A DNA stretch of 56,094 bases from Thermoproteota archaeon (GCA_030549835.1 JAUQQR010000004.1:1-56094), one strand, 5' to 3'. Positions 9,240 through 19,065 are shown, numbered from the stretch's first letter. The notes: generated by a model not told the origin, from the sequence alone. Made by a program: numbers and translations.

Positions 9240-9773
9240 CTATGTGTCAAGACGCTCTAACATCCCCTCTACCTTATGCTTTCTTAATACCTCATTAACT
9301 GGTGAGTTAGGATCGTCGAGATCCTCAAATAGCCTAGCCCCAGCTGGGCATACTTCAACACACACCGGCTCCATTTTTTTAGAGCATAAGGGGCCAGGGC
9401 ATTTTTCAGGTTGTAATGTTACAGGATTTAACCATCTAGCATTATATGGACATGATACAAGACAAGACCTACACCCTATACACTTATCATGATCCATTCT
9501 AACTGAGCCCGTGCCCTTATCAATATAAGTAGCCTTTGTAGGACATACGTAGACGCATGGCGGGTTATCGCAGTGCTGGCAGGATAAAAGTCTTATGAAT
9601 GGTTTCTCCTCCATCTCATTAACTATAATTCTTATATTGCCTGCAAGCCAGTTCCATTGAGGATTAGCTTTAGTATTCTCCATAAAATCTGGATAGTTTG
9701 CTGAGGCACAAGCTACTACGCAAGCCATACATCCTATACATTTACGAGAGTCCCAGACGAATGCAAGCCTCAT
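9240..9773 (-). CDS. Four-cluster ferredoxin subunit (DmsB/PsrB type) of a molybdopterin oxidoreductase
   Basis: This 177-aa protein has four cysteine groups of the electron-transfer subunits of DMSO-reductase-family enzymes: CIGCMACVVAC (from residue 13), CQHCDNPPCVYVCP, CIGCRSCLVSCP, and CPGPLCSKKMEPVCVEVCP. It would carry four [4Fe-4S] clusters passing electrons between an NrfD-type anchor and a catalytic subunit. The frame is intact and near the usual family length, yet the genes on both sides, which encode those partners, are broken. The ATG at 9773 follows a GTGAG-like RBS. Either the protein survives by chance soon after the complex died, or it has been kept for another partner. No Tat signal is expected on this subunit. 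Confidence 0.9.
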   Translation of the reverse strand: MRLAFVWDSRKCIGCMACVVACASANYPDFMENTKANPQWNWLAGNIRIIVNEMEEKPFIRLLSCQHCDNPPCVYVCPTKATYIDKGTGSVRMDHDKCIGCRSCLVSCPYNARWLNPVTLQPEKCPGPLCSKKMEPVCVEVCPAGARLFEDLDDPNSPVNEVLRKHKVEGMLERLDT

Positions 9774-9856
9774 AACTTTCTCACCCTTACACTACAATTA
9801 CATGAACCTTCACCTACTATTGGAGTTGCATAGTCTTTGTTTAGCCAATTGGGGGT

Positions 9857-12125
9857 TTACTTCTTTTTTGCGAAGTGATCTTCTGGTAAGAGCTTTGACA
9901 TCCAATTATACATATTACTATATACGAAGAGGACTCCTTCTCTAACTCTCTTAGTTACTTTAACCTTAGCTCTAGCTTTAATCCCTGTATCTATAATTTC
10001 TAATTCTACTACGTCGCCACTACGGATTCCAAGCCTTTCAGCATCCTTCGGGTTTATCCATACACTCCTCTCTCCAATGAACTTCATAGGCTCCATAAGG
10101 CTTGCATGGACAGAGGTGAGGGGAGCCTTACCACTAATAAAGTAGAATTCATCTTGAGCTTTCGGCTTAGCATATGGCGAAGGAATATAGTCTGGTTGTG
10201 GATCTAAGCCGTTAGCTAATGCTGCTAAAGAGTATATCTCAACCTTATCGGAGGGGGTTCTAAGAGCTGTCTTATATGGTGTCACATGGTACTCCTTCTT
10301 TTTAAGCACATAATATCCTTCCTCTTCAGGGCTTTCTTAAGCTTCTCCTTATCTATATTCCTTGTCGCGGCGAGCTTAGATATTACTGCCTCCTCAATTC
10401 TAGGTAGGACTTTTCTTTGTAAATCTTATAGTCTGCATATCTATCATCTTAGCCTAAAGCTTTAGCCCTCTCGGGGAACGATCTTCTAACAATTTCAAAT
10501 ATTACCCAGAGAGCATCTCTAGCATTGAATCCTTCAGGCGGGTCTACAACCTTAGACCGTCTTTGAACTACAGCATGGAGAGACCACTTGGTAAATGTTA
10601 TCTCATCTCTCAAGGAAAATTGTATCCGGTAGGATATAGTCAGCATAGTTGGCATCATCTATAGGGAGCACATCTATTACAACTAAGAGTTCAAGCTCTT
10701 TTAAAGCATCAGTAACCTTCTTTGTATTCATATCTCTCATTATCATACTAGTTCCAATCGTGAATAAAGCATTAATTGGGTAAGGTTTCTCCTCTAATAT
10801 AGCATCTAGAAGAGCGTCAGAGGTTGAAGGGGTTAGAGGATACTTAGCTTTATCAACTCTCAGCTTAGTTATGTCTTCAAAAAGCTCCTTTCTTACCCTC
10901 AACAGTCTTAACAGTTATGATTGAGGGGAGTTTAGTTGATTCTTGGAAGCAGAGGCCCCCAGGCTTATCTATATTGCCTAGTAGAGTATTAATTATTATG
11001 AATGCCCTTACATCATTATAGTCATTCCCATTCTCTTCCTCTTCAGGCTTATATCTTGAAGCTCTATCTTTTATATAGATTTAGAGCTGTCTTAACTTCA
11101 ATCTTGGTTCCATCTTTTAGGGTTACCTCACCAATATACCAGAGGTCTGGATCTAAAGCCTCTCTATGGTCTTTAAGCTTCTTATCCTTAGCATCAAACA
11201 CTAAATACTTCTTAGAATCTCCACCTTCAATAATATCGGCTTCAGTTAAAGGCTTACCATCAGATTTTACTAGGAATGGAGCATTAGAGTATTTCTTAAG
11301 GAAATTAGCATCATAAAGACCCTCTTCCAATAAAACATGTATAATGCTTAGAGCGAAAGCAGGATCAGTCCCTGATGTTATAGATATCCATTTAACATTG
11401 CCAAACGCGAACTCAGACATTTTGGGATCAACATATAGCTATATCTAGCTTCTCATTAGTCATAGCTCTATGCACTGCACCCATACTGGCATGGCTTAAA
11501 GCCCTACCTACTAATAACAGGAAACTAGAGTTCTCATAGTCAGGGTCAACAGCAAAAGGTGGCCCTGCACTTAAAGTATGCATTCTAGCTACAATACCAG
11601 ACCCAGCACATATACCAAGAACACTTACAGTATTAGGAGTTCCATGAAGATATGAGAAGAGAGGCATATAATGAGACCAAACATCATGAAATGCAATAGC
11701 TATAGCCTTATACCCGTACTTATCAACTACCTCTTTAAGCGCTTAGAAGCTATACTATTAAGAGCAGTATCCCAATCAACCTCTCTAAATTTAGCTTCAC
11801 CTTTCTCACCAACCCTAACCATAGGCTTCTTAAGCCTCAAAGCATTCCTCCAAAGCCACAGACTACTGGCACTTCTACCACAAAGACTTCGCTGTGGATG
11901 CTCTCTTATAGAAAATACTACTCTAGACCTATTATTACCATCAACACCAATTTGAATACCACAAAGAGCTACACACATACCACAAAAGGTTTTAACAAAC
12001 TTCAAACCCTCTACAGGCTCTACAGGAGCCTCCCTCAAAATAATCTGTTGCGCTAACCTCCTACCAACAACATCGTAAGAACTAATACCAAAATTAGTCC
12101 CTAGTACATCTTTACCTCGATATTT
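9857..12125 (-). pseudogene. Molybdopterin oxidoreductase catalytic subunit (polysulfide/tetrathionate reductase-like), at least six frameshifts
   Basis: At least seven open pieces in changing frames assemble into one DMSO-reductase-family catalytic subunit. From the N terminus: CGMCVALCGIQIG with SLCGRSAS (cluster-binding cysteines, near 11.9-12.0 kb); TVSVLGICAGSG and FLLLVGRALSH (11.43-11.67 kb); SITSGTDPAFALSIIHVLL (11.06-11.42 kb); a piece with NTLLGNIDKPGGLCF (about 10.9-11.06 kb); DDANYADYILPDT (10.60-10.90 kb); TKWSLHAVVQ (10.45-10.66 kb); and the C-terminal pterin domain with HASLMEPMKF and RLGIRSGDVVELE (9.86-10.31 kb). Junctions near 11.73, 11.42, 11.06, 10.9, 10.61 and 10.4 kb all change frame. 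The motifs place it near PsrA/TtrA-type reductases of sulfur oxyanions or polysulfide, but the substrate cannot be told. No intact start codon is obvious; the open N-terminal frame extends to 12125. Confidence 0.88.
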
Positions 12126-12384
12126 TTATTCCGAAGTTTAACCTTTCTTAGTTATGAAGACTTTTAAGTGAATAGCTCCTATATCTTAGCCTGCATACAT
12201 CTAAGCTTATATAAGCTCTCTATTAAATAGAAGGCTATTGATTATAGTTAATAGTATTTACAGGTTATTGAAAGGGAAGACTACGATTATGAAGATCTAT
12301 CAAAGGAGACATATATTTATCTAATACATGAATATTTATATTCTCTAAGAGCTACATAGATTATGAATGGTATAGCTATAAGCT

Positions 12385-12434
12385 ATGATGAAAGGCGGGC
12401 TTATTGGAAGAGTGACAGGGCTTGCATCGTCTGA
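12385..12434 (+). ncRNA. Candidate C/D-box sRNA
   Basis: A perfect C box ATGATGA (12385-12391) is followed 39 nt later by a perfect D box CTGA (12431-12434). Between them lies a C'-like GTGACAG (12412-12418) exactly 12 nt before D, and a weak D'-like TGGA (12405-12408). The box spacing matches archaeal 2'-O-methylation guide RNAs, which bind L7Ae, Nop5 and fibrillarin. The D guide would be GGCTTGCATCGT. The internal boxes are degenerate, so confidence is moderate. It lies in the 550-nt gap between the dead oxidoreductase and the Nramp-like gene. Confidence 0.45.
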
Positions 12435-12521
12435 GCACCCCGCTATCTATTATTACTAAGAGAGTTTAATTATTAAGTATTTAATGTTTAATAACGTAAG
12501 TTACTATTTGATTATATTAGG

Positions 12522-12572
12522 ATGATGTAGGTAGTTTTCGGTTGATTTAATGATAAGGCCCCGCATCACTGA
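12522..12572 (+). ncRNA. Candidate C/D-box sRNA
   Basis: Boxes in order: C ATGATGT (12522-12528), D' TTGA (12542-12545), C' ATGATAA (12550-12556), D CTGA (12569-12572). Guide spacers are 13 and 12 nt and the D'-C' gap is 4 nt, the symmetric geometry of archaeal C/D sRNAs. The D guide is GGCCCCGCATCA, GC-rich in an AT-rich intergenic region, as expected for an rRNA- or tRNA-targeting guide. It lies about 90 nt after the other candidate. Target not determined here. The rest of the 12126-12675 gap holds no gene I can see. Confidence 0.5.
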
Positions 12573-12675
12573 CCTTAATAGTCTTCATAATATTATTCTT
12601 TACAATTAACTAATGTTTAATTTAGGTTAAAAAGAGTTTAAGATAGGAGGAAAAATTACTTCATTGATTCTATTA

Positions 12676-14163
12676 CTATTTTAGTACTAATGATAGTAGG
12701 AATAGTGTAAAGAATGTTAGCCAGAATATTGTTCCTACTAGTAGTATTGCTACTATTATTGGTGATGGTTTTATCTCTTTTGGTAAATATTTTATGTTTA
12801 TATACAGGTTAGCTAAGACTGTTAATGGGTACACTATGTTTGACATATTAGCTACTAGTGCTGATGCTAGTAGTGGGTTAATTTTGAGTATATAGAATAG
12901 GATATATGATGTTATTATCCATAGTGTCATAAAGGCTAGTAGAGTATAGTATACTTTTCTAACATCGTTTCTTGTAAGCTCTCTTATTTTACTACTCATA
13001 GTCCATAGTATATCTGTAGCTGTTCTAACAACAAGTTCTGTTAGTCCGAGCTGGGTACTGTATAGTACCCAGAATCCAACTACTAGGATTATAGCCCAGC
13101 CGGTTGATCCATATATGGTTTTTAGAGCTTCGCCTTGATATACCGCAACAGCCCATCCTCCTATATCTTCACCTTGTGGTAGTAATGTTATAGCTAGAGC
13201 TACTGGTAGTAGTATTCCTAGGAATGAACCTAAAGTAAATATACCTATAATATCTATTAATGCAATATTTCTCCAAGCTCTCCACCTCCTTAAATTATCA
13301 TCTGTTATCTTAAATGCTACACCATTAGGTGATAGGTTTATCTTCGATCCTCCTACTATAGTAGTTATACTTACAACATAAGCTCCCATACCTAAACCTT
13401 TATCTCTATAATAACTTGAGATAACTGTATTAGCAAAGGCTCCGGCTCCAGCATATCCAGCAACAGCTCCTAGTAGTAGAGCTGCTCCTAGTAAATCACT
13501 AGATTGTATTTGACCAAATGATATGAAACCTTTAATTACATTAATAAGGCTAACTTTAGGAACTATAGTAAATACAAGTAAAACCATAACTACAAGAACG
13601 AAAATCATCATAAACAATTGAAAGACCTCTAAAACTCTAACAACTTTACCTCCAAAAGATAAAATTAATATAATGAGTACTGACAGGATGAAGCCTGATA
13701 TTAAAATTAAATTTGCATCTTGAGGCCCTGGGAGTCTACCCATATAAGCTGCAATTATAGCTGTAGCTGCTCCAAAAGCCCAAACAGGCCATCCAAGACT
13801 TAAAACCAGCAATACTAAGAGAATAAAACCCCAGAATTTAGGTCCAGGCCATAACCTCATAATACCAGTTGTTAAAGGCTCTCCAGTATATATAGTGTAT
13901 CTAACAGCCTCAAGAAAAGCTAGAGTTTGAATAATTATAGCTATAGTAGCAATCCATAGAATTCCTACACCATATTTTACAGTAGCTGCAGGAGCTAAAA
14001 GCCATTCTCCAGCACCAATACCCATCCCAAGAACAATAACGCTAGGCCCTATTATCTTAATTAATCCTATAAGACTACTCGGAGGAGATGGAAGATCTGA
14101 TAATCTTAGTGGAGGCCCAACTCCAATCAAAACCTGACCATTATCATCATTTACATTATCCAT
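12676..14163 (-). CDS. Nramp-like (SLC11-related) divalent cation transporter
   Basis: The 495-aa product has about 11-12 hydrophobic helices and opens with a first-helix motif (IIGPSVIVLGMGIGAGEW) in the place where Nramp proteins have the metal-binding DPGN of helix 1. The glycine-rich unwound helix is present but the Asp and Asn metal ligands are not, so this belongs to a divergent Nramp-related branch and its substrate is uncertain. Other family-like parts are AFLEAVRYTIYTGEP (helix 3 region) and LLGAVAGYAGAGAFANTV (helix 6 region). It starts at ATG 14163 and has an AT-rich promoter region upstream to 14372. It is monocistronic. The first 35 residues are a polar cytoplasmic tail. Confidence 0.75.
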   Translation of the reverse strand: MDNVNDDNGQVLIGVGPPLRLSDLPSPPSSLIGLIKIIGPSVIVLGMGIGAGEWLLAPAATVKYGVGILWIATIAIIIQTLAFLEAVRYTIYTGEPLTTGIMRLWPGPKFWGFILLVLLVLSLGWPVWAFGAATAIIAAYMGRLPGPQDANLILISGFILSVLIILILSFGGKVVRVLEVFQLFMMIFVLVVMVLLVFTIVPKVSLINVIKGFISFGQIQSSDLLGAALLLGAVAGYAGAGAFANTVISSYYRDKGLGMGAYVVSITTIVGGSKINLSPNGVAFKITDDNLRRWRAWRNIALIDIIGIFTLGSFLGILLPVALAITLLPQGEDIGGWAVAVYQGEALKTIYGSTGWAIILVVGFWVLYSTQLGLTELVVRTATDILWTMSSKIRELTRNDVRKVYYTLLAFMTLWIITSYILFYILKINPLLASALVANMSNIVYPLTVLANLYINIKYLPKEIKPSPIIVAILLVGTIFWLTFFTLFLLSLVLK

Positions 14164-14372
14164 TGGCGATTAACCATCATGCCATCACCTAAGGTATTAT
14201 AATAATTATTATAATTGGTATAAAAGCTTTAATATATATTTATCATAGACAATCAAGCGTGAATAATAGTAGTATATATTAACATTATGAGTTTAATGAG
14301 AATATCTTTCAAAGTAATAGGATAATAGATTTTATAACTAAAGGTTTACTGTATATTCTATATTAAAACGAT

Positions 14373-15908
14373 TTATATAGTAACTGCTCTGTAGTGTGCC
14401 ATTTGTCTTGCTTTATTGTAACAATTTATTATCATTTTATATATTGGTTCTTCTCTGAATGTTTCTTCTACTCTTCTTATACAGTTTTCTCTTATACTAT
14501 CTGGTTTTATTGTATATGCTATTCTTCTTATTTCTTCTAGTGGGATATTGTGGTAGTCTTTACCTGTCATTATTATTGCTAGTGATCTCATAGCTAAGCC
14601 TAAATCTACATGATCTTCTGGCTTTACTAATATTCCTGTTCCTTTGTTTGACCATCTTAAATCTACTACTATCTCTTTTAGTCCTCCAGTATTTGAGGCT
14701 ACTACTGGGGTTCCTAAGGCTATGGATTCTACTGCTGTCATGCCGAATGGCTCCCATCTTGATGGTATTATTGTAGTTTTAGATAGTCTCATTAATGCTA
14801 GTCTAATTATGGGGTCGATTTTCCCAGTTATGACTTTAACTCTACTCCATTTCTCGTATACTAGGTTTTTAATGTAGTTCTCATAGTCTATGTCTCCTAC
14901 TGGTATGCCTAGTATTAGTAGTTTTACCTCGGGCGCGTGGTCTAATGCTTTAATTGCTATATCGAATCCTTTCTGCCAGGTTAGTCTCCCTAGTGATACT
15001 ACTAATATTCCGTTAGGCTCTATATAGCCCCAGCCATCTAATCCTCTAAGCTTCTCTTCTATAAGTCTCCACTCTAACCCCTCCCATATGCCTCCAAATT
15101 CTTTATTAATCCATGAGTCTACATGTTCTACCCTGACATCTGTAGTATTATATGTCACACATGATTTACCAGTAATCCAGTCGCCATGTCTTCTAGCTAG
15201 TTCTTCTCTAAGATATGACCAGCTCACTGTAGCTACAACGTCAGCCTCATGTACTCCGAAGGCTTCAATATTCCCGTAGACAGAGTCCCAGACACTCTTA
15301 TAGCTCTCAAAGTTATGTTTATAAACCCTCCATACTGGGTGAATATAGTCACCTAGCCCAGACCACTCACTAGAAGCATAGTGCCATGGGAAGCTTGGAG
15401 AGCCAGAGAGGTGTATAGTGTAGACTAGTGGTATAGCATATCCTCTAAGCTCTCCCTCCTGCTTAACAGCTACACCTGCGAGGACACTATGCCAATCATT
15501 AACATCAATAATATCTGGTAGAGTATTAGACCACCTAATATACCCTCTAACTGCTCTAGCTAGGAGTGATGCCTTCTCAGGAGTATTAGAGTATATATGC
15601 CATGAGTCTAGTATACTACTCGTATAATCATCTAGCCCCCTAAATAAGACTAACCTAACATTATCAACATAGACTTCACAAGCACCAATACAGTACCTAT
15701 AATGTAACCCGTCTAATCCAATCCTAAAACTACACTCTCTAAAATTGATATCCTTATACATATAACACCTTCCATGAGCCGGCATGAGGACCGTTACGTT
15801 AAAACCCCTCTTAGCCAATACTAGAGCCTTAGATTTAACGGCCTCCCCCAAGCCTCCGAGACTAGCTATACCGCTAAACTCAAAGCTAATAATCCAGACT
15901 ATACTCAA
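14373..15908 (-). CDS. glgA: Glycogen/starch synthase (GT5-like)
   Basis: This 511-aa GT-B glycosyltransferase adds glucose from ADP- or UDP-glucose to alpha-1,4-glucan. The N terminus (IVWIISFEFSGIASLGGLGE) contains the GLGE loop that replaces the KxGGL motif of bacterial GlgA. The middle has DIIDVNDWHSVLAGV, and the C-terminal Rossmann domain has LVVSLGRLTWQKGFDIAI and IPSRWEPFGMTAVESIALG followed by GTPVVASNTGGLKEIV, the nucleotide-sugar site with its EPFG Glu. The start is TTG 15908, next to IVWI. It lies 47 nt downstream of the glucan phosphorylase in the same direction, so synthesis and breakdown of storage glucan appear co-expressed. Family is firm; donor nucleotide is not readable. 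Confidence 0.85.
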   Translation of the reverse strand: MSIVWIISFEFSGIASLGGLGEAVKSKALVLAKRGFNVTVLMPAHGRCYMYKDINFRECSFRIGLDGLHYRYCIGACEVYVDNVRLVLFRGLDDYTSSILDSWHIYSNTPEKASLLARAVRGYIRWSNTLPDIIDVNDWHSVLAGVAVKQEGELRGYAIPLVYTIHLSGSPSFPWHYASSEWSGLGDYIHPVWRVYKHNFESYKSVWDSVYGNIEAFGVHEADVVATVSWSYLREELARRHGDWITGKSCVTYNTTDVRVEHVDSWINKEFGGIWEGLEWRLIEEKLRGLDGWGYIEPNGILVVSLGRLTWQKGFDIAIKALDHAPEVKLLILGIPVGDIDYENYIKNLVYEKWSRVKVITGKIDPIIRLALMRLSKTTIIPSRWEPFGMTAVESIALGTPVVASNTGGLKEIVVDLRWSNKGTGILVKPEDHVDLGLAMRSLAIIMTGKDYHNIPLEEIRRIAYTIKPDSIRENCIRRVEETFREEPIYKMIINCYNKARQMAHYRAVTI

Positions 15909-15955
15909 AGCCTCAATCCTAAATAGTACTATAGGATCCTAAAGGCTCTATAAGC

Positions 15956-17485
15956 TTATGGGCTAGAAAAGTACTGGGGATAGTATTGTTTGAGGACTCT
16001 ATTAATATCGGCGAATGGTATTGAAGTCTTATAGGCATTATAGGATACGCTATTATATAGATCTCTATCATTCTCATATATATTAACTATTTTTACCAAC
16101 TTCTTAACCATATCATCATATTCTAATTCATCAATCTCCTGAGCTCTAGCATCTCTATCTATGTCGATAAACTCATTAATATCTAAGCCGAAAAGCCAGC
16201 CATTAATATTATCCTGTATTAACTCTAGGCTAGAGCCATCTTTAGATGATAGTACTGGTACGCCATTCACCATAGCCTTCATATGGCTAGTTCCGCTAGC
16301 CTCCCATCCTGGGAATGGTGTGAATAGTAGTAGGTCTGAGCCTGATATAAGATAGTATGCTATTGTAGTATCATATGTTGAGTGGAAGTATATATTATCT
16401 AATTCTCTAGAGGCTCTGATAAACCTCTCAGCCATATCTTTACCCCAGTGATCCCAGATATGTGGTTTCCCAGCTACTACTAGGAATATTCTATCCCTCA
16501 AATCTTCTTCTAAGACAAGCCTCTCCACAAAGTATGGTCTCTTATACTTAACAATCCTCCTAGTCCAAGCTACTACTAGCCTATCACCAATATTCTTACC
16601 TGAAGTAGCGGATATTAGTGATTTAAGTTGTTCTTTAAAACTCAATCTCAGCTTCATAAGCGCCTCACTACTACCAGGATCCTCCTTAATCCTACGCCAC
16701 CTCTCGAGATCAATACCATTAGTTACATACTTAATCTTATCAGCATATTTAGGGAAGAGTTTCTTAGTAATCTCAGAGTGTTTATGTGACACGGTATAGA
16801 CTTCATCTGCATTCTCCATAGCAGCCTCAGTCATAGTCTTAACGTTAGGTAAGCTTAAGTCTAAGAGACTTTCAGCTTCACTCCTACACAGTCTAGGGTG
16901 ACCCCAGGGGCCCGGAGTGTGTGTTATGAATCTTCTCCTTATACTCTTAGGTAACATGTAGAGTAGTAGAGCTAAATGTGACTCCTGGACATCTACGATA
17001 CTAATATTGCCGATAAGCTTAACAATCTCTGATGCTACAGCTGCAGCTGTAATATAATATGTGCACTCATCAATATGATGTCTATATAAGTACTCGAATA
17101 AACTAGCTATATGTAGTGGTCTAGTAATTCTATATAGTAGTGCTTTAGCAGATCCAAAACTATACTCATAGATATCAGCCTCAGCTATAAGCTTACCTTG
17201 ACTACCTTTGACACTAATACTCTTAACATGTCTAAGATTAGATAAGAACTCGAAGCTATGCCTATTCACAACTTCTACAAGCTTAGCCCTATCAGCTACA
17301 TTATAATCTACGTAGCCTTTAGGATAAAATGGTACAATAAGAATATAAGGTAAGCCTATACGGCCTGCAGCATAGAATTTATCAGTTTCTAAGACACCTA
17401 GTCCACCAGCATAATTAGCTGAACCCCTGAAAGCAGCCTCCATAGCCGCGCTAACTATAAACCCCATACCCATACATAGTTCCAC
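15956..17485 (-). CDS. Short archaeal alpha-glucan phosphorylase (GT35-like)
   Basis: The 509-aa product matches glucan phosphorylases, which cleave alpha-1,4-glucan with phosphate to glucose-1-phosphate. Diagnostic segments are ANYAGGLGVLETDKF near the N terminus, VTNGIDLERW, TRRIVKYKRPY (the active-site YKR), and PGWEASGTSHMKAMVNGVP, where the Lys of MK is the expected PLP-binding residue. Classical enzymes have 750-850 residues; crenarchaeal forms are this short, lacking the N-terminal regulatory region. GTG 17485 is the longest start; ATG 17473 (MGMGF) with GGTGG upstream is equally good. Its 3' end is 47 nt before the glycogen synthase start. Confidence 0.82.
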   Translation of the reverse strand: MELCMGMGFIVSAAMEAAFRGSANYAGGLGVLETDKFYAAGRIGLPYILIVPFYPKGYVDYNVADRAKLVEVVNRHSFEFLSNLRHVKSISVKGSQGKLIAEADIYEYSFGSAKALLYRITRPLHIASLFEYLYRHHIDECTYYITAAAVASEIVKLIGNISIVDVQESHLALLLYMLPKSIRRRFITHTPGPWGHPRLCRSEAESLLDLSLPNVKTMTEAAMENADEVYTVSHKHSEITKKLFPKYADKIKYVTNGIDLERWRRIKEDPGSSEALMKLRLSFKEQLKSLISATSGKNIGDRLVVAWTRRIVKYKRPYFVERLVLEEDLRDRIFLVVAGKPHIWDHWGKDMAERFIRASRELDNIYFHSTYDTTIAYYLISGSDLLLFTPFPGWEASGTSHMKAMVNGVPVLSSKDGSSLELIQDNINGWLFGLDINEFIDIDRDARAQEIDELEYDDMVKKLVKIVNIYENDRDLYNSVSYNAYKTSIPFADINRVLKQYYPQYFSSP

Positions 17486-17586
17486 CAGATTATGGTTTGG
17501 AGATAATCCTTATAAGCATATCATCTAAACAGACCTTATAGATGAAACTACCTTACATAATATAGACAAGCTCATAAAAACTTTAG

Positions 17587-17594
17587 TTTTATAA
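17587..17594 (+). promoter_or_regulatory. TATA box of the NifX-like gene
   Basis: TTTTATAA at 17587-17594 predicts transcription starting near 17614-17618, at or just beyond the TTG at 17614. This argues for a leaderless start there rather than at GTG 17605. Confidence 0.4.
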
Positions 17595-17613
17595 GCAAGC
17601 TTAGGTGCATAGA

Positions 17614-18054
17614 TTGACTAAATATAGGATAGCTATAGCTAGCACAATAGAAGGAAATGTTTATCCAGGACACTTTGCCCACAGTCAGATATTTAAAATA
17701 TATGATTATATGGAGGATGGCGATCTAGTCTTCGTAGAAGATAGAGTGAATCCTCTGGGATCTCTCCCAGACACTGATATTGAAGGAAGACATCATCACC
17801 ATGTAATTAATATACAAGGCATACCACTACGTGGACCCCCTAAGTATAACTGGTTGAGAGAGAATATTTTAAGAGACGCAGACGTTATTATAGCTTCCGA
17901 CGCGTGCCAGACTAGTTATAGAGTATTTACATCCCAAGGTGTAAGACTAATATTTACAGATCCAGTCTCTGTAGACGAACTTGTAAACTATATTGAGAAA
18001 GAGAAGGAGAAGTTTAGAGAAATAATAGAGAAGTATTTTGAAGAAGAAACTTAA
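17614..18054 (+). CDS. NifX/NafY-like protein (dinitrogenase cofactor biosynthesis family)
   Basis: The protein (about 146 aa) starts with a strand YRIAIAST and then shows HFAHSQIFKIYDYMEDGDL, close to the family pattern of a metal-cluster-binding His followed by a strand-helix. RHHHHVINI and DVIIASDACQTSYRV fit the middle of the fold. The last 25 residues are a charged helix (YIEKEKEKFREIIEKY). In bacteria relatives bind Fe-Mo cofactor or its precursors; archaea without nitrogenase carry small relatives of unknown role, possibly in Mo, W or Fe-S handling. There is a histidine-rich stretch at about residue 70. I chose TTG 17614 from the promoter position. It is monocistronic. Confidence 0.7.
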   Translation: MTKYRIAIASTIEGNVYPGHFAHSQIFKIYDYMEDGDLVFVEDRVNPLGSLPDTDIEGRHHHHVINIQGIPLRGPPKYNWLRENILRDADVIIASDACQTSYRVFTSQGVRLIFTDPVSVDELVNYIEKEKEKFREIIEKYFEEET

Positions 18055-18147
18055 AACTTAGAGTCTACCCTAAGTAATTCTCACTTAATATAAGATTTTA
18101 ATATTAACTACTCAATTATATCCTTTTATAAAGGGTGTATTCATCTA

Positions 18148-19065
18148 GTGCTAGAGATATTAAAGAGTGTTAGAGCTGTTTGGGATCCCGCCACGTTACT
18201 ATACCCATCTTTTGCTCTACCTATGTTTAGTATACATGATAGTATTATGGTTAAAGATTATGGTGTTTGTAGTGGTCTTAGGGTTAAAGCCACAAGTAGT
18301 GGTTACTTGGTTAGTCATGATAGTGTCTTTTGCCTCAACTATGCCGACTACATACTAGGTCTATGGTTTGATATTGAGAGTGCTCTTAGAGATGTTAGGA
18401 GTGTATTTAAAGAGGTTATTGATTATCTCATCGGGTATTATCCCTCATATGGTATTGCTGTATCTCATTTAGATGATATTACTGTATTTATGTCTATCTT
18501 CCTCTCTAAGAATACAAACTACCATGTTAATACTGTAAGGTGGGTTAAGAGAATTCTAGCTAGCTACAGTGACCCCCTTGATATTATTCATAGTGATCTA
18601 GAAGACGTTCTGACCAGTATTAGTAGTATCCAGGTTAGAGAGCTCCCTAAAGCTCTCAGATACTATTATAGTGTTAGAGATAGCATTATCAAGGGCGGCT
18701 CTGAGGATAGTAGGCTATTATTAGAGTATAAAGGTGTTGGTCCAAAGACTTTATACTCATATATACTACATGTTAAGCTAGACTCTAGCTATGCACCATT
18801 CGATGTTAACTTCGAGAAATTCCTATTAAACCTTGGATTTAGGCTATGGAGTAGAAGACCTGATAAGAGGTATTGCAGGCTATATACTTGCCCTACATGC
18901 CCTCAGAGTAGCTCGTGCAGTATAGGGGTTTTGAGGAGTAGCTTAGGTAGAGCTCTAGGCTGGCTTCAGACAGTAGCCTATATACATGTTAAGAGGGCTT
19001 GTAGAGTAAGAGCTTGCCGGGAGTGTCCTTTAAGAAGGATTTGTATAGCTAGATCATATTCCTAG
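18148..19065 (+). CDS. HhH-GPD DNA glycosylase with two tandem Cys4 motifs
   Basis: The 305-aa protein has a helix-hairpin-helix LLLEYKGVGPKT followed by HVKLDSSYAPFDVNFEKF, which supplies the Lys (in GPKT) and Asp (in FDVN) expected of bifunctional base-excision glycosylases of the EndoIII/OGG superfamily. The N-terminal 100 residues resemble the OGG-type lead domain. The C terminus has two copies of C-x4-C-x2-C-x5-C: residues 243-257 (CRLYTCPTCPQSSSC) and 285-299 (CRVRACRECPLRRIC). EndoIII normally has one Fe-S cluster with C-x6-C-x2-C-x5-C. The GTG start at 18148 sits about 20 nt after TATA-like TTTTATAAAG, implying a leaderless message. Its last 17 nt overlap the opposite gene. Confidence 0.75.
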   Translation: MLEILKSVRAVWDPATLLYPSFALPMFSIHDSIMVKDYGVCSGLRVKATSSGYLVSHDSVFCLNYADYILGLWFDIESALRDVRSVFKEVIDYLIGYYPSYGIAVSHLDDITVFMSIFLSKNTNYHVNTVRWVKRILASYSDPLDIIHSDLEDVLTSISSIQVRELPKALRYYYSVRDSIIKGGSEDSRLLLEYKGVGPKTLYSYILHVKLDSSYAPFDVNFEKFLLNLGFRLWSRRPDKRYCRLYTCPTCPQSSSCSIGVLRSSLGRALGWLQTVAYIHVKRACRVRACRECPLRRICIARSYS

